Assembly (NCBI RefSeq): GCF_022701255.1
Contig: NZ_CP031705.1
Location: 3,720,001 to 3,784,000, forward strand
Direction: 5' to 3'
Length of the DNA: 64,000 nucleotides
Origin: Microcoleus vaginatus HSN003
GTDB lineage: Bacteria > Cyanobacteriota > Cyanobacteriia > Cyanobacteriales > Microcoleaceae
Shown here: in pieces, positions 45,648 through 53,736 of the stretch
Position numbering within the stretch: position 1 is the first letter of the stretch
Layout of the letters: each line of letters opens with the position of its first letter
The notes under the pieces: generated by a model
What the model was told of the DNA's origin: nothing
Databases searched by the model: none
Seen by the model: only the letters and a program-made list of their open reading frames with translations
Program-made: the position numbers and the translations under genes

Positions 45648-47978
45648 CTATTCATCCACAACGGCAGATGAGCGGCGGCGGCGACGGCGGTTGATAGCAG
45701 GCTCCTCGGGTTCGCTCGACTCGATCGGCTCATTGGATTCGATCGGCTCATTGGATTCGATCGGCTCATTGGATTCGATCGGCTCATTGGATTCGATCGG
45801 CTCATTGAGTGCGATCGGCTCATAGGATTCGATCGGTTCATAGGATTCGCCCATCACATCGCTGGGTTCCTCAATCTGATCAAAATCATCAGCTTCGTCG
45901 ATCAAACTCTCGCCATAAATTTGGGCCTCATCATCATCATCATCATCCGAAAAAACAGGCTCAACTACCGACCTTTCAGGATAATAATCTCGTTCCTCAA
46001 CATTCTGTGCAGGAGGCGTCGTCGCTTCAAATTCAAACTCGAGCTGCTCGAAAGGCGGCTTGTTTGGGGCCACTCCGGGGAGAGTCACCGAAACGATCGC
46101 ATTCTTAGGATTTTTCACGCTGCGATCAGTAAGCACCAAAGGAGAAACCCCCATCAGAGCATAAACATCCTGCTCCTCCGCCGTCATTTCCACCGAAATC
46201 ACCTCCGGAGGCTCCACCATCGGCTTCATCAACTCAGACTTAGCCGGACGCACGCGATCGAAATCCTCGCGCCTGCCAACAGTCGCCATATTCACCAGCC
46301 CGAATCCCTCCGAAGCCGCCCGGATGCCGGGGGGCGCCAGATACTCAGAGCGGGTATCCGCCACAGGCGCGCTCGAAGTATTCGGCAGCCGCAACTTGCT
46401 GCGTACCGGTTCCTCCTCCACCGGGAGGGCAAAAGGCTCTTCGCCAATCCGGCGGCGGCGCCGCCGTCTGGTTCCGTTCCCCAAATCCTGATAGCTGGGA
46501 TGGTTGAGCAAGTCCAAAGGCGAGGCGTTGCTGCCGGTCTCAAAATCCACACTTTCGCTCTGAGGTTCCCAAGCAGCCCGAGCAGGTTCGGGGGGGCGTT
46601 CTTCCCGCACTGGCGCAGGAGTTGCAGCCGGCACAGGCGTCAAGCTGCGACGTTCCAATCCTTCTGGCAAATTCAACAAAACGCGGTTCGAGGTAGCAAC
46701 AGTGCGATCGCCCGATTCCCGCACCGCTGCGGCGAAGTCTTCTTCTCCGGGGAGTTGCACCAGATGACCCAACCCGCTGCAAGTAGGACAACTGTGGCCG
46801 AACAACTCGTAAATATTTTGACCTTGGCGCTTGCGAGTCAGTTCTACCAGCCCCAATTCCGACAGTTGAGCGATTTGCGGCCGAGCTTTGTCAGCTTTGA
46901 GAGCTTTATTGAAATGTTCCAGCACCTGCAACTGATCGCGGCGGGATTCCATGTCAATAAAGTCAACAATAATCACCCCGGCAATATTGCGTAACCGCAG
47001 TTGTCTAGCAATTTCCGTTGCTGCTTCGCAATTTGTCCAGAGTACAGTTTCTCGCGCCGTGGCCGATCGAGTAAACGAGCCAGAGTTGACATCGATCACC
47101 GTCAGCGCCTCAGTCGGCTCGATAATCACATAACCGCCCGAAGGCAAATCCACCCTTGGTCTGAGGGCTTCTCGAATCGCAGCGTTAACCCGGAAAAATT
47201 CTAAAATCGAGGCGCGCTCTCGGTGGTGGTCGATCAAAACTCCCGCAGGAAGTTTACCGCCGTTCCAGCTCATCAACTGTTGCTTCACCCGCTTAATTCC
47301 ATTTTGCGAGTCCACCACAATCCGATTCACGTCACCGCTGAACATATCTCGCAGCACCCGCTGGATAAAATCGTCATCCCGGTTGAGCAGTGCCGGCGCC
47401 CGCGAAGTACCGCCTTCGAGTTGAACGGCTTCCCACTGTTTTTGGAGGACTTCCAAATCTTCCATGATCGCTTCTTCGGTCATCCCTTCAGCTTCAGTGC
47501 GTACCAGCAGCCCCATCCCCGCCGGTTTCACCAAAATAGCCAGGGCTCTGAGGCGGTTGCGCTCGGCTTCGGACTTGATCCGCCGCGAGAGATTGACTCC
47601 CCTGCCGTAGGGCATCAGTACCAAATAGCGACCCGGCAGGGTAATGTTGCCTGTCAGCCGGGGGCCTTTGCTGCCCGTCGGTTCTTTCATTACCTGTACC
47701 ACCACTTTCTGCTGGGGGGTCAGGAGTTCTGTAATTGCTCCTGCCGAGCGTTTAAGGCGCAGCGGGCCGAGGTCTGTGACGTGCATAAACCCGTTACGTT
47801 CTGGGTCGCCAATGTTGACGAAGGCCGCATCTATCCCAGGGAGTACATTTTCAACAATTCCCAAGTAAATGTCACTGACTTGGTGGCTGCCTGTGGCTAC
47901 CACAAGTTCTTGGATTTGATCTTCTGAAAAGACGGCAGCAATGCGATGCTGCTCTGCTATAACTATCTGCTTTGTCAT
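45648..47978 (-). CDS. rne: Ribonuclease E/G
   Basis: RNase E initiates mRNA decay and rRNA/tRNA processing. The 776-residue cyanobacterial-type protein starts MTKQIVIAEQHRIAAVFSED, with an S1 domain (VSDIYLGIVENVLPGIDAAFVNIG), the 5'-sensor/RNase H-like core, the metal site in TVIDVNSGSFT and IIVDFIDM, and the zinc-link CPTCSGLG. The C-terminal ~350 residues are non-catalytic and disordered, with six EPIESN repeats (residues ~710-755) and an acidic DDDDDDEA. It ends NRRRRRRSSAVVDE, the Arg-rich motif that in cyanobacteria binds polynucleotide phosphorylase. The rnhB gene follows after two bases. Confidence 0.96.
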   Translation of the reverse strand: MTKQIVIAEQHRIAAVFSEDQIQELVVATGSHQVSDIYLGIVENVLPGIDAAFVNIGDPERNGFMHVTDLGPLRLKRSAGAITELLTPQQKVVVQVMKEPTGSKGPRLTGNITLPGRYLVLMPYGRGVNLSRRIKSEAERNRLRALAILVKPAGMGLLVRTEAEGMTEEAIMEDLEVLQKQWEAVQLEGGTSRAPALLNRDDDFIQRVLRDMFSGDVNRIVVDSQNGIKRVKQQLMSWNGGKLPAGVLIDHHRERASILEFFRVNAAIREALRPRVDLPSGGYVIIEPTEALTVIDVNSGSFTRSATARETVLWTNCEAATEIARQLRLRNIAGVIIVDFIDMESRRDQLQVLEHFNKALKADKARPQIAQLSELGLVELTRKRQGQNIYELFGHSCPTCSGLGHLVQLPGEEDFAAAVRESGDRTVATSNRVLLNLPEGLERRSLTPVPAATPAPVREERPPEPARAAWEPQSESVDFETGSNASPLDLLNHPSYQDLGNGTRRRRRRRIGEEPFALPVEEEPVRSKLRLPNTSSAPVADTRSEYLAPPGIRAASEGFGLVNMATVGRREDFDRVRPAKSELMKPMVEPPEVISVEMTAEEQDVYALMGVSPLVLTDRSVKNPKNAIVSVTLPGVAPNKPPFEQLEFEFEATTPPAQNVEERDYYPERSVVEPVFSDDDDDDEAQIYGESLIDEADDFDQIEEPSDVMGESYEPIESYEPIALNEPIESNEPIESNEPIESNEPIESNEPIESSEPEEPAINRRRRRRSSAVVDE
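45716..45850 (-). repeat. 18-bp coding repeat (EPIESN) in rne
   Basis: Five nearly identical GATTCGATCGGCTCATTG units plus diverged flanking ones; each contains a CGATCG core. Confidence 0.92.
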
Positions 47979-48105
47979 TCAATTTCCTCAAAAAACTGGC
48001 AGCAAGTTAGAGACACTTACGCACTCATAGTGCCTCTGACTTAGACTGTAATTAGTAGTTGCTTGAAGAGTTATTAGCTGTGAGTTGGTGCAGGGTGGAA
48101 GGAAA

Positions 48106-48196
48106 GTTAACTGTTGACCGTTCACTGTTAACTGTTGACTGTTCACAGTTAACCGTTCACTGTTAACTGTTGACTGTTCACTGTTAACAGTTACAG
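48106..48196. repeat. Heptanucleotide array ACTGTTN
   Basis: About 13 units of ACTGTTA, ACTGTTG, ACTGTTC and ACCGTTC types, with two ACAGTTA variants, in a perfect seven-base period. It can fold on itself through GTTAAC palindromes. Confidence 0.9.
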
Positions 48197-48582
48197 ATAA
48201 AGTAGTTAAACCCGCCCGTACAGAGTTATGAGTTATGCTCAGCAGATAAATCTGAGAGATAGAAATAAGGAGGCTTTTATCGAGTTAGCGGTATTGAGAT
48301 TTGAGTTGAGAATTGCGAAATCAATACTCAAAACTCACCACTTACAACTCTTCCTTTGAACTCAGCGAATAAATTCATTGACACCGTACCAATTTCTTAA
48401 CACACAACTTAACACTACGAACTGATAACTCCGCTTGCGTGGTGGTAGAGGGCTGGTTTTGAGGGAAAGTAGGTAGGAGTGAAAGCGCCTAGACTTTTGT
48501 TGAATTCTTGCGCGATCGCACTCAACACACCCCTGTTTGGCATTCGACTGCAACCTCCGCCCCTGCCAAGCCTAAAACCTTG

Positions 48583-48995
48583 TCAGTCGATTTTAGATTT
48601 TAGATTTTAGATTCTCGATCTACTCCACAGATAAATCTTGGAGATTGAAATTTAGTCTAAAATCTAAAATTTTGGTTCTCCACGAATTAAGTCGGGGGCT
48701 TATCTCCGTTTTTTGACGGGTCAGTCAATTTTAGATTTTAAATTTTAGATTTTAGATTGACTCCACAGATGAATCTGGGAGATTGAACTAAAGTCTAAAA
48801 TCTAAAATTTTTGGTTCTCCACGACTTAAGTCGGGGGCTTATCTCGGTTTTTTGACGGGTCAGTCGATTTTAGATTTTAGGTTTTAGATTTTAGATTTAC
48901 TCCACAGATGAATCTGGGAGCTGGAACTTTAATCTAAAATCTAAAATTTTTGGTTCTTCACGACTTAAGTCGGGGGCTTATCTCCATTTTTTGAC
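48583..48995. repeat. Three tandem copies of a 138/139-bp hairpin-forming unit
   Basis: Units start TCAGTCGATTTTAG at 48583, 48721 (TCAGTCAATT) and 48860. Each has an AT heptamer arm (GATTTTAGATTTTAG), a centre CTCCACAGATGAATCTGGGAG, the complementary arm CTAAAATCTAAAATT, then GGTTCTCCACGA and GTCGGGGGCTTATCTC, ending TTTTTTGACGGG. A single inverted relative is at 40868-40930. Confidence 0.92.
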
Positions 48996-49342
48996 CCGCC
49001 AAAAACATCTATTGTTGAATACCCGCTCTGCGGTTTGAACCGTGAGATTTTTGAATAAGCCGACCACCGACAACCAGTCGATCGATCGAAATTAATCGCT
49101 AAATTTGGTTCAGACCCCGCTCCTGCGGGTTTGGTGCTAGATTTAGCCCGTGAATGTACAACAAAAAGGCTTGAAGTCTTGAACAGAAGCAATTGCACCC
49201 AGCCCGCGTTGCTGGTTGACGAGGGCGGCGAGCGACTAAAGCGCTCGAGCCGCCGCGGCTTCCATAACAAGCGATTATAGCGTGAAACGACACATCCCGA
49301 TCGAGAGCCGAAGGTGAAATATTCCACCACGGCTTCCCTATC

Positions 49343-52174
49343 TTAACCATAACCCAGGATTAGCTGACTACGCTCAACCTGCAGAAGCTGAATTTCCTGC
49401 TGGCTGACTTGTTCGAGCATGAAAACAATATGTTCTGGCTTTAGCAAGTTGCCGTCGCTGCGACAACTCCCGGTAAAGCGCAAGACGGCTCTACCTTCGG
49501 ATGTAGCACTCTTAGCAGAGGTGCTGCTGTCTGGTTTCTGCTCTACAAGTTCTAGTTTGTGCAGCCTTTCGCGCAAATTGACATCCTGCGTCTTTCCCGA
49601 CTTAGTAGTATGCACCCGCCAAAAAGCCTCGGTTTCGACGATCGTCTTGACCCAAGTTTCCCAGTTGGCATCAGGAGCCACCGAGACAGGAGCAGCATTG
49701 TCCCGGTCTAATTCGCCATTTTCTGTCAGCGAGCCTGCGGAGGTCACAGTAATCACGTACTCCGCTGCTTCTAACAACTGGTTAGCAGAAGGAGCCTTGA
49801 GATCGATCGACTCAACCTTGTAAATCGGAATATTTTCCGGCAGCTTAGCGGCCAACTTTTCCCGAAAACTCTCAATATCGATCGACTCAGTGAGCTCAAA
49901 GTCGGCAATTTCCCCAGTGCTGGTAACACCCAGAGGCAGAGCATTTGCCAGAGAAATCCGAGGGTTCGGGTGAAACCCGCCGGTAAACGAAATCGGCAAA
50001 TCGGCTCTGCGGACTACTCGATCGAACAATCGGATCAAATCCAAATGACCAACCAAAGCCATATCGCCCACCTTGCCGAACCAAACCCGCAAACGCTGTT
50101 TCCGCTCCGTATTCGGCACGAACTCGCCGGCAAACTCAGGAATTGGCAGCGCATCCACAACCACATTGTGTCCGAAATCGGTGCCACACACCCCGCAGCG
50201 CGAACAGCCTTCAAAGGAACAGTCGGGAACCGTCGCTGCTTCTAAAGCCTTTTGCAAGTCAATTTTCAGCCAGTTTTTGTCAATTCCCGTATCTAAGTGA
50301 TCCCAAGGCAGGGCCTGATCGAGAGAGAGGGGGAGAGAGGGGGAGGGGGAGAGGGGGAGAGTGGGGGAAGGGGAGAGGGGGAGAGAGGGAGAATTGGGAA
50401 AATCTTCCTTCTTCCCTCTTCCTTCTTCCTTCTTCCCTCTTCCTTCTTCCTTCTTCCCTCTTCCTTCTTCCTTCTTCCTTCTTCCTTCTTCCTTCTCAAA
50501 AAGATTCCACTCGCCGCTTTCGACTTGGCGGTATTTCCAGGTTAGGCCCGATTCATCGATCGCCTGAGTCCAAGCTTTGTAAGCCTGATCCAAGCTTTCC
50601 CACCACGCATCCATACCCGCGCCAAGTTCCCAAGCGCGGCGGACTACAGCAGCCAAACGTCGATCGCCCCGTCCGACAAAATCCTCCATTGCCGAAATCC
50701 GCACATCAGTGTAATTCACCTTAACGCCCCGCATCCCGCGAAATTCTCCCTTCAGGAGTTTTTGCTTGCGGGAAAACTCAGCATTAGAAACCGAGTGCCA
50801 CTGAAAAGGAGTGTGAGGCTTAGGCGTAAAATTAGAAATTGTCAAATTAAAATTCAGTCCCCGCCGACCATCGATCCTGCATTCCCTGTGCAGCCAGCGG
50901 ACTGTTTCGGCGATGCCCAGAACATCAAAATCTGTTTCTCCGGGCAAACCGATCATAAAATACAGCTTGATTTTATCCCAGCCGCGATCGACCGCAGTTT
51001 TGACACCCCGGAGCAATTCTTCGTTGGTCAAACCTTTGTTAACGATGTCGCGCATCCGCTGAGTACCAGCTTCCGGCGCAAAAGTCAAACCGCCTTGTCG
51101 CGTACCGCCGAGAATGTCGGCAATATTATCGTCAAATCTGTCTACCCGCTGGCTGGGGAGAGACAGAGAAATATTTTTATCTTTCAGGCGATTTTTGATT
51201 TCCATCCCAACTGCTGGGAGTGCCAGATAATCGGAACAACTGAGGGAAAGCAACGAAAACTCGCTGTGCCCGGTGGCTTGCATCCCCTGTTCCATCGCCT
51301 CTACGACTTGCTGCGGTTCGACATCGCGCGCGGGGCGAGTCAGCATTCCCGGCTGACAGAAGCGACATCCGCGGGTGCATCCCCGGCGGATTTCTACTGT
51401 CAATCTGTCATGTACTGTCTGGACGTAGGGAACCAGGCCGATCGAATAAGCTGGTATCGGAGTTGCCACGCGGCGCAGAATTCGTTCGGGAACTTGCGGG
51501 CGGTTGGGATGAACTGAACCGTCGGCCGCCATATCGTAGAATTGCGGGACGTAGACACCGGGAATTTGCGCTAAATCCAGCAGCAATGCTTCTCGGCTCA
51601 AATTATTAGTTTTGCCTTCTGCCAAAATCAAGCCAATTTCTGGCAGCAATTCTTCTCCATCTCCCAAAGCGATGAAGTCAAAAAAGTCAGCGTAGGGTTC
51701 GGGATTGGAAGTTGCTGTTTGCCCGCCAGCAAAAATCAGCGGCATTTGACCGTTTTGGCGATTGGTCGCTCTTTCTTGCCAAGTTAGGGGAATGCCGGCT
51801 AAATCCAGCATTTCCAGAATGTTTGTGGCTCCGAGTTCGTAGCTGAGGCTGAAGCCCAGAATATCAAATTCTGTGAGCGATCGCCTGGATTCTACGGCAA
51901 ACAGGGGAGTTTTGGTCGATCGCAGTTTTGCTGCCAAGTCGGGGGCGGGCAAATAAGCTCGATCGCACAACTGTCTCGGCCCTGCGTTCAAAATGTTGTA
52001 AAGGATGATGTGTCCCAGATTGGAAGCACCAACTTCATACACTTCTGGGTAAGTGAGCACCCAGCGCACAGAAGCCGCGTCCCAAGGCTTGTGTGCAGCC
52101 CCCAATTCGTTTCCCAGATAACGAGCAGGCTGATTAATGTCTGCTGTAAGTAATTCTTCGACTTTTACTGCCAC
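49343..52174 (-). CDS. TIGR03960-type radical SAM protein with DUF2344 C-terminus
   Basis: A 943-residue protein. The N-terminal part resembles a B12-binding-like domain (NLGHIILYNILN, ILGFSLSYELGATNILEML). The radical SAM centre has Cys266, Cys270 and Cys273 in EIRRGCTRGCRFCQPGM. The C-terminal ~240 residues form a DUF2344/TIGR03936 domain (RLRVWFGKVGDMALVGHLDL, GFHPNPRISLANALPLGV). A CxxCxxC cluster (CSFEGCSRCGVCG) precedes it. Between these, residues ~558-625 are a repeat-encoded linker of KKEEGR and PSLPLSPSP units. Substrate unknown; the family is often encoded near RNase E/G, as here, suggesting a link to RNA or ribosome modification. Confidence 0.92.
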   Translation of the reverse strand: MAVKVEELLTADINQPARYLGNELGAAHKPWDAASVRWVLTYPEVYEVGASNLGHIILYNILNAGPRQLCDRAYLPAPDLAAKLRSTKTPLFAVESRRSLTEFDILGFSLSYELGATNILEMLDLAGIPLTWQERATNRQNGQMPLIFAGGQTATSNPEPYADFFDFIALGDGEELLPEIGLILAEGKTNNLSREALLLDLAQIPGVYVPQFYDMAADGSVHPNRPQVPERILRRVATPIPAYSIGLVPYVQTVHDRLTVEIRRGCTRGCRFCQPGMLTRPARDVEPQQVVEAMEQGMQATGHSEFSLLSLSCSDYLALPAVGMEIKNRLKDKNISLSLPSQRVDRFDDNIADILGGTRQGGLTFAPEAGTQRMRDIVNKGLTNEELLRGVKTAVDRGWDKIKLYFMIGLPGETDFDVLGIAETVRWLHRECRIDGRRGLNFNLTISNFTPKPHTPFQWHSVSNAEFSRKQKLLKGEFRGMRGVKVNYTDVRISAMEDFVGRGDRRLAAVVRRAWELGAGMDAWWESLDQAYKAWTQAIDESGLTWKYRQVESGEWNLFEKEEGRRKKEEGRGKKEEGRGKKEEGRGKKEDFPNSPSLPLSPSPTLPLSPSPSLPLSLDQALPWDHLDTGIDKNWLKIDLQKALEAATVPDCSFEGCSRCGVCGTDFGHNVVVDALPIPEFAGEFVPNTERKQRLRVWFGKVGDMALVGHLDLIRLFDRVVRRADLPISFTGGFHPNPRISLANALPLGVTSTGEIADFELTESIDIESFREKLAAKLPENIPIYKVESIDLKAPSANQLLEAAEYVITVTSAGSLTENGELDRDNAAPVSVAPDANWETWVKTIVETEAFWRVHTTKSGKTQDVNLRERLHKLELVEQKPDSSTSAKSATSEGRAVLRFTGSCRSDGNLLKPEHIVFMLEQVSQQEIQLLQVERSQLILGYG
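50303..50500. repeat. Heptanucleotide and G/A-rich array inside the radical SAM gene
   Basis: GAGAGGGGGA units (50303-50395) are followed by TTCTTCC/TCTTCCC heptamers (50403-50497). The frame remains open on both strands; the array codes for KKEEGR repeats and a SPSPSLPLS stretch. Confidence 0.92.
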
Positions 52175-52314
52175 GGCTCGACTCGCTAAATATTTGCGAC
52201 TCTTAAGCAGCCTACCTTAAAATCTGCCAACACGCCAACGACAGTCGTCTGTCTTTTCGGGCATTTAACCAAATTTACTAGGTTTTGTTGCTTATTTTCG
52301 CCGAGCAGGCACCT

Positions 52315-52668
52315 CTACCAGTGCTGGTTTACACAGGAGTTTTCGGCTTCAAAGCTATCGACATTTTCAAATATCTCAAAAACTCGATCGAGTTGGCTGA
52401 GTTCCAGAATCATCCTAATCCCGGCGGATACTGAGCAAATACTAAACCTCCGCCCCATTTTTTTCGCCTGCTTGAGGCCTGAAACCAATGCCATCAAACC
52501 AGCACTATCAATAAATGTTACTGCGCCCAAATCTACGAGTACCGCTACCACCCCGGGGGCTGAAATTGCTGTAATTAGGTGCCGTCCGAATTCTCCGCAG
52601 GTGGCTGCATTCAGGTGGTCTAGGGGTCGAATCACCGTAATTGGTTTATGGGCAAGAAGTGTCTGCAT
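52315..52668 (-). CDS. STAS-domain anti-sigma factor antagonist
   Basis: A 117-residue STAS protein: ITVIRPLDHLNAATCGEFGR, LVDLGAVTFIDSAGLMALVSGL with the phosphorylatable serine in DSAGL, and ELSQLDRVFEIFENVDSF. It would act in partner switching with an anti-sigma kinase. It differs from the STAS protein at 36573 and lies alone, upstream of the radical SAM gene by about 140 bases on the same strand. ATG 52668. Confidence 0.88.
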   Translation of the reverse strand: MQTLLAHKPITVIRPLDHLNAATCGEFGRHLITAISAPGVVAVLVDLGAVTFIDSAGLMALVSGLKQAKKMGRRFSICSVSAGIRMILELSQLDRVFEIFENVDSFEAENSCVNQHW

Positions 52669-53054
52669 AATATGTCAAACCTATGGTTGCTACGTATTTT
52701 CAACTACTGTGCTGGCCAGGTGTAAGCCTAAACCTACTTGATTACTCTGAGCCTAACTGACTCGGAGGCAAACTGACCAGTGGTTTTCCGTAATTTTACT
52801 GAAACTTTATTTATTGACTCTTTTTTATAAAATTTTGTGCAAGATTTGCGAAGGAAACGTAAGCTACTATACTATTTTTTATTTATGCCGGCAGGTTTAG
52901 TCTTGAGAATTCTAAAAAATGCGATCGACTCGCCCCTGGCTGTTAGATAAAAGTGAATAATGTAATTGAAATCACTGGGTAGTTCTGATTTAGATCACGC
53001 GCTCGATCGACTGTTCAGATAATAATTAAATGGTACGGAGTTCTCCGAGCTACT
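52669..53054. other. Intergenic, nothing recognised
   Basis: About 385 bases, AT-rich, between divergent genes. It presumably holds both promoters. CTCGATCGAC at 53003 is part of a HIP1-like site. Confidence 0.35.
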
Positions 53055-53249
53055 ATGCAAGCAACCTATGCTATTCGTCATCTTGTAGAAAAAGCCCTCT
53101 ACATTAAGCAGTTAACGCCTGACATTGAAAACGAAATCAACTACGAGCTCACCCGTTTGGGCTACATCTCGGATATTGATTATGAGGCTTTAGAGTTATT
53201 AATGGATGAAATGGATGCCGGTCGGGTGCAACTGGTATCTAGTCGATAG
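53055..53249 (+). CDS. Small conserved-looking acidic protein of unknown function
   Basis: A 64-residue protein, MQATYAIRHLVEKALYIKQL..., with two predicted helices (ENEINYELTRLGYISDIDYEALELLMDEMDAG). It has no signal peptide or cysteine. It is of the type of short cyanobacterial proteins annotated as hypothetical; I recognise no domain. It has its own ATG but no strong Shine-Dalgarno (ACTATGC context). It stands alone between the STAS gene and the convergent hybrid kinase. Confidence 0.65.
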   Translation: MQATYAIRHLVEKALYIKQLTPDIENEINYELTRLGYISDIDYEALELLMDEMDAGRVQLVSSR

Positions 53250-53721
53250 TTGGAACCAGCGCCCAGAAAAATCCAATAACGACACAAAATCCTTGTAGGG
53301 CGGGAAATAGAGGAGTGCGAGAAGCATTGACCCCGACACTGAATTTTGCAATTGAAGCATCTGTTTCCTGAACTTGATATTTGAGGAGATAAAGTTAACG
53401 ACGATCGCTCCTGCATCTCATACAATTTTAGATTTTAGATTTTAGATTTTAGATTTTAGAAGTCGGACGACTGATGATTATCAGGGTTTGGAACTTGTCT
53501 AAAGTTGCATTCATTTTAGAAACTGCTATCAGTATCAAAAATTACCAACTTTGAGGCAAATTAAATTTATAACTGTTAGGGCTTGACAAGTTAGATAGAG
53601 TTGTGATTTTTCCTAAGAAAAAGGTTGTTCTGCCAAATTCCCCGATCGCTCGAATGCAAGAAAATTGGTTTTTAGTCACCACATCCCTCCTCCAAGTTTG
53701 CAAACGCATTAAATCTAAAAT
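53250..53721. other. Intergenic with GATTTTA repeats
   Basis: Between convergent genes. It contains heptamer arrays at 53425-53460 and 53711-53736. Confidence 0.5.
53425..53460. repeat. Heptanucleotide array GATTTTA
   Basis: Five units of ATTTTAG in tandem. Confidence 0.92.
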
Positions 53722-53736
53722 CTAAAATCTAAAATC
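53711..53736. repeat. Heptanucleotide array TCTAAAA overlapping the hybrid-kinase stop
   Basis: On the minus strand GATTTTAGATTTTAGATT supplies the codons for DFRF and the TAG stop of the kinase (53722-53724). Confidence 0.92.

Larger units (their letters stand above)
47979..49342. other. Repeat-rich 1.36-kb intergenic region upstream of rne
   Basis: It lies between the radical SAM gene and rne, both on the minus strand. It contains the heptamer array at 48106-48196 and three tandem 138-bp units at 48583-48995. The last 350 bases contain overlapping frames rich in Arg, Pro and Cys on the minus strand, which look like translated repeat and not genes. The rne promoter and leader should be at its left end. 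Confidence 0.5.

Noticed and set aside
45921..46994. Plus-strand frame of 357 residues opposite rne
   Set aside because: Antisense to well-supported rne sequence; composition (Arg, His, Ser, Gln) is that of a shadow frame.
48583..48995. CRISPR-like tandem repeats upstream of rne
   Set aside because: Units are 138 bp in direct tandem with no unique spacers and no cas genes nearby; they are minisatellite/palindromic repeats.
49099..49350. Arg/Pro/Cys-rich small frames on the minus strand
   Set aside because: Overlapping frames without ribosome sites or domains, in repeat-like DNA; treated as translated intergenic repeat.
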